Program-made: the position numbers and the translations under genes | The notes under the pieces: model-generated | What the model was told of the DNA's origin: nothing | The model's input: only the letters and a program-made list of their open reading frames with translations | Databases searched by the model: none | Shown here: positions 61,393 through 64,000 of the stretch, one piece after another | Layout: each line of letters begins with the position of its first letter | How positions within the stretch are numbered: position 1 is the stretch's first letter | From: Lachnospiraceae bacterium | GTDB lineage: Bacteria; Bacillota; Clostridia; Lachnospirales; Lachnospiraceae | Length of the DNA: 64,000 nt | Direction: 5' to 3' | NCBI GenBank assembly: GCA_022768465.1 | Contig: JALELZ010000002.1 | Location: 1 to 64,000, forward strand

Positions 61393-62407
61393 TCTCATGT
61401 ACCTCCTCATAGGTGATATGTTCCTTGGATGCTATATAATCAACAGCACGCTGTGCTTCATCGGCATCTTCAGGAAGTCTTAGTATCATTGTTCCGGTTG
61501 CCTTACCGTCAATATTTCTTATATCGGCGAAAAGTATGCTCACCTTAACACTGCAGTCTATAGCTAATGAAGCAATAAGCGGTTCATAAGTGCATTCGTA
61601 GCTGTTGAAGGCCACACGAATTATCTTAGCTCCGGTGATAAATGTCTGACGCTCATTGTAGCCGTTAGGATATACGAGCTTTCTTGCGGCATCAGTGGAC
61701 GGATTTGAGAAGATATCAGTCACAGGTCCCTGTTCGGCAACGATACCGCCGTCAAGGATAGCAACTCTGGAACAGATATCCTCAATAACGCTCATCTGGT
61801 GTGTGATAACTACAATAGTCACGCCAAGCTTACGGTTAAGATCCTTCAATAATCCGAGTATTGAAGTTGTAGTTGTAGGATCAAGTGCCGAGGTTGCTTC
61901 ATCGCAAAGAAGCACCTTAGGGTTTGTTGCAAGAGCTCTTGCAATTGCCACACGCTGCTTCTGACCGCCTGAAAGCTGAGAAGGATATGAATCGGCCTTC
62001 GCTTTAAGCCCTACCAGATCAAGCAGCTCCATAGCCCTTTTTTCAGCATCTGCTTTGGATACTCCTGATATAGTCATAGGAAAGCATACGTTCTGAAGAC
62101 ATGTCCTCTGCATCAAAAGATTGAAGCTCTGGAATATCATCGTAACATTTCTTCTGGCTTCTCTGAGCTCCTTTGGTGAAAGCTCAGTCATATGCTTGCC
62201 ATCGACAATGACCTCACCTGAGGTCGGTCTTTCTAAAAGATTAATGCATCGAACAAGTGTGGATTTGCCGGCACCGGACAGTCCGATGATACCGAATATC
62301 TCACCCTGACGGACTTCAAGATTGATATCGTCCAAAGCATTGAAGGCAGATCCACCTTCGCCGAAAGTTTTTGTCAGATGTTTTATCTGAATTATTGGTT
62401 CGTTCAC
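61385..62407 (-). CDS. metN: Methionine ABC transporter ATP-binding protein (second copy)
   Basis: A 340-residue ABC ATPase with Walker A GLSGAGKST, signature LSGGQKQRVAIARA, Walker B VLLCDEATSALD and a C-terminal NIL domain (about 250-340) that senses methionine. The start is GTG at 62407 with AAGGAG six bases upstream; the frame runs back to 62509 but overlaps the promoter. First gene of the minus-strand metNIQ operon. In contrast to the metQ at 23978, no leader peptide or terminator precedes it. Confidence 0.94.
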   Translation of the reverse strand: MNEPIIQIKHLTKTFGEGGSAFNALDDINLEVRQGEIFGIIGLSGAGKSTLVRCINLLERPTSGEVIVDGKHMTELSPKELREARRNVTMIFQSFNLLMQRTCLQNVCFPMTISGVSKADAEKRAMELLDLVGLKAKADSYPSQLSGGQKQRVAIARALATNPKVLLCDEATSALDPTTTTSILGLLKDLNRKLGVTIVVITHQMSVIEDICSRVAILDGGIVAEQGPVTDIFSNPSTDAARKLVYPNGYNERQTFITGAKIIRVAFNSYECTYEPLIASLAIDCSVKVSILFADIRNIDGKATGTMILRLPEDADEAQRAVDYIASKEHITYEEVHENV

Positions 62408-62467
62408 TTCATACTCCTTAAACAGCGATTTACGTTTTTTATCAGGAAATACAACTGCTATTGACAG

Positions 62468-62496
62468 ACTATATAATGAGTTAAAAGAAAAATCAA
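62468..62496 (-). promoter_or_regulatory. Promoter of the second metNIQ operon
   Basis: On the minus strand TTGATT (complement of 62491-62496) and TATAGT (complement of 62468-62473) are 17 bases apart. The start would be near 62461, leaving a leader of about 55 bases with no obvious structure. The rest of 62520-62699 is AT-rich with no gene seen. Confidence 0.55.
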
Positions 62497-62699
62497 TACC
62501 TTTTTGCATTCTTATATAAAAACCCGAATATCGATTTTATCAGGAGATCATGATATTTCAAGGTCTTTTAAAACATTTTCTTACATTTATTTTATGGTTT
62601 ATTGAACCTTATAGACAAACAAAATAGCTGAATATATAATTATTTGGACTTAGAAAGCAGTATTAGTCTGCGCTTTTTTCAAAAAAGAAAGTATATATA

Positions 62700-64000
62700 A
62701 TGAAGAGAAACAGTTTAAAAATTAGAATATCAGCGGCATTAACAGCTTTTATTACCGCAGTTAATTTTGCTGCTCCGGCATTTACTGACATTAATGTTCC
62801 GGGACAGCTCATTACCTATGCGGCAGAACAGGGATCAGTTAATACCGACAGACTTAATGTAAGATCCGGCCCGGGCACTTCATATGGGAAGGTGGCTACG
62901 CTCGGAGCAGGAACAAAAGTAACAGTTAATTCAGAAACAACAGGAAATGACGGATATAAGTGGTATTCGATATCTTTCACCGGAGGAAGCGGCTATGCAA
63001 GATATGATTACATCACTAAGAATGCCACATACGCAGTTCAGAGTGCTGATTTTGAGAGCTATCTCAATGCGCAGGGCTTTCCTGAAAGCTATAAAAATGC
63101 CTTAAGAGGTCTTCACCAGAAATATCCTAACTGGGTATTTGAAGCTCAGCAGACAGGACTTGACTGGAACAATGTTGTCAGTGAGGAATCTAAGATAGGA
63201 CGCAACCTTGTTGCCAATACTTCTATTTCTTCCTGGAAGTCGCTCTCTGCAGGAGCTTTTGACTGGGCAAGCAACTATTGGCCGGGCTTTGACGGCGCGA
63301 CATGGGTTCAGGCATCACAGGATCTTATTTCTTATTATCTTGATCCGAGAAATTTTCTTACAGATCCTTATGTTTTTCAGTTTGAGATACAGAAATATGA
63401 CCCTTCTACACAGACAAAGGAAGGACTTAATTCTCTTATCAAGGGAACCTTCCTTGAAGGTGAGGCTATAGTTCCTGTTGCAGGAAGTGTTATAGAAGGC
63501 GGAACTGTTATTGAAGGAAGTACATATAATCCTTCTGCTGCAGGTTCAGTAAGCGGAAGCAGCAGCTCTTCCTCAGCTTCTTCATCCGGATCAGCTGTAA
63601 TCGGTCCGGGAGGTCCTGGTGCAAATGTTATAATCGGCAACGGAGTTGTTACAGGCTCAGGCAGCGGATCAAATGTTATAGGACCATATAAGATCGGAGA
63701 AATAGCAGATAAGCTAACAGGAGTTATAAATGCTTATGCCGGAACCTGGAAGCATACAGGAGATGCCGGAAGCTATGCCTGGTATTATGCAGATGACAAC
63801 GGTCAAAATTATAATGACGGCTGGCATTGGATAGACGGCAACAATGACGGTATAGCAGAATGCTACTACTTCTATCAGGACGGACGTATGGCAGCATCCA
63901 CTGTTGTCGACGGATATACAGTTGATGCCGATGGTAAGTGGCTTGGCGATGACGGTTCTATACAGACCAAAGCCGTAGAAAAGAAATCTCAGGGCGGAGA
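62700..64000 (+). CDS. Secreted SH3-domain cell-wall protein, 5' part
   Basis: An open frame from ATG 62700 that runs past the window end (at least 433 residues). It begins with a signal peptide (basic KRNSLKIR, then a hydrophobic stretch ending near AAPAF). Next comes a bacterial SH3 domain (about 42-105: TDRLNVRSGPGTSYG...). Residues about 115-240 resemble the N-terminal part of the Lachnospiraceae glucosaminidase-type cell-wall hydrolases (YPNWVFEAQQTGLDW, YYLDPRNFLTD). A Ser/Gly-rich linker (about 255-325) follows, then repeat-like segments with aromatic residues (WHWIDGN, YYFYQDGRMA) that look like cell-wall binding repeats. The catalytic glucosaminidase part is not yet seen. It probably remodels or binds peptidoglycan. 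Confidence 0.75.
   Translation, partial: MKRNSLKIRISAALTAFITAVNFAAPAFTDINVPGQLITYAAEQGSVNTDRLNVRSGPGTSYGKVATLGAGTKVTVNSETTGNDGYKWYSISFTGGSGYARYDYITKNATYAVQSADFESYLNAQGFPESYKNALRGLHQKYPNWVFEAQQTGLDWNNVVSEESKIGRNLVANTSISSWKSLSAGAFDWASNYWPGFDGATWVQASQDLISYYLDPRNFLTDPYVFQFEIQKYDPSTQTKEGLNSLIKGTFLEGEAIVPVAGSVIEGGTVIEGSTYNPSAAGSVSGSSSSSSASSSGSAVIGPGGPGANVIIGNGVVTGSGSGSNVIGPYKIGEIADKLTGVINAYAGTWKHTGDAGSYAWYYADDNGQNYNDGWHWIDGNNDGIAECYYFYQDGRMAASTVVDGYTVDADGKWLGDDGSIQTKAVEKKSQGG

Noticed and set aside
1..64000. CRISPR arrays, tRNA or rRNA genes, insertion sequences
   Set aside because: Looked for by eye on both strands and not found; the repeats seen are short and few.

Overview
The window looks like a chromosomal segment of an anaerobic, low-to-moderate GC Firmicute, most likely a member of the Lachnospiraceae (class Clostridia). 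The reasons are strong AGGAGG-type ribosome sites, frequent TTG/GTG starts, ferredoxin-dependent 2-oxoacid oxidoreductases, CarD and CdaA/CdaR regulators, and a clostridial-style purine set (a separate PurO cyclohydrolase plus an AICAR transformylase-only PurH). The genus cannot be fixed from the sequence alone.

Layout. 1-3624: the end of a type I restriction-modification locus (HsdS tail, HsdR). 3785-6527: an unknown protein, a PAP2-type membrane protein and a split ChrA transporter pair. 6722-14739: housekeeping genes (CBS/DRTGG pyrophosphatase, a second PAP2 protein, UvrA, an MTA/SAH deaminase-like amidohydrolase, a CarD regulator, a B3/4-domain protein). 14847-16682: a sugar-isomerase-fold protein and a LysR regulator. 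17050-23227: an operon divergent from lysR with a HAD hydrolase, a four-subunit 2-oxoacid:ferredoxin oxidoreductase, a D-2-hydroxyacid dehydrogenase and a hot-dog acyl-CoA ammonia-lyase-like protein, then a zinc deacylase. 23552-28957: a methionine-type ABC system (MetQ, MetN, MetI) interleaved with an aminotransferase and an L-2-hydroxyacid dehydrogenase. It is preceded by a leader that encodes a 31-residue peptide with seven Met codons in eleven, followed by an intrinsic terminator. 29146-34094: a TrpX-type ABC transporter, a 29-residue membrane peptide, an amidohydrolase and a CmpB-like membrane protein. 34349-51597: a long same-strand pyrimidine then purine block (pyrC-K-D-F-E-B-I, purE-M-N-O-H-D-L, a TSCPD protein, IMP dehydrogenase). 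51772-59589: two membrane proteins, CdaA, CdaR, a polysaccharide polymerase, a HerA-like ATPase and an RsmF-like rRNA methyltransferase. 59792-62407 (minus): a second, complete metNIQ operon. 62700-64000: the start of a secreted SH3-domain cell-wall protein that runs off the window.

How the parts may work together. The strongest new candidate is ribosome-mediated attenuation of metQ by the Met-rich leader peptide at 23699-23794 and the terminator at 23826-23856. I saw no sign of a SAM riboswitch there. Next to it lie all the activities needed to import an amino acid, transaminate it, oxidise the 2-oxo acid to an acyl-CoA with ferredoxin, or reduce it to a 2-hydroxy acid. This suggests a Stickland-like fermentation island, possibly for methionine; the substrate is inference. 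The IMP dehydrogenase carries signatures of the Tritrichomonas foetus type rather than the usual bacterial type.

No rRNA, tRNA, CRISPR array or insertion sequence was recognised.
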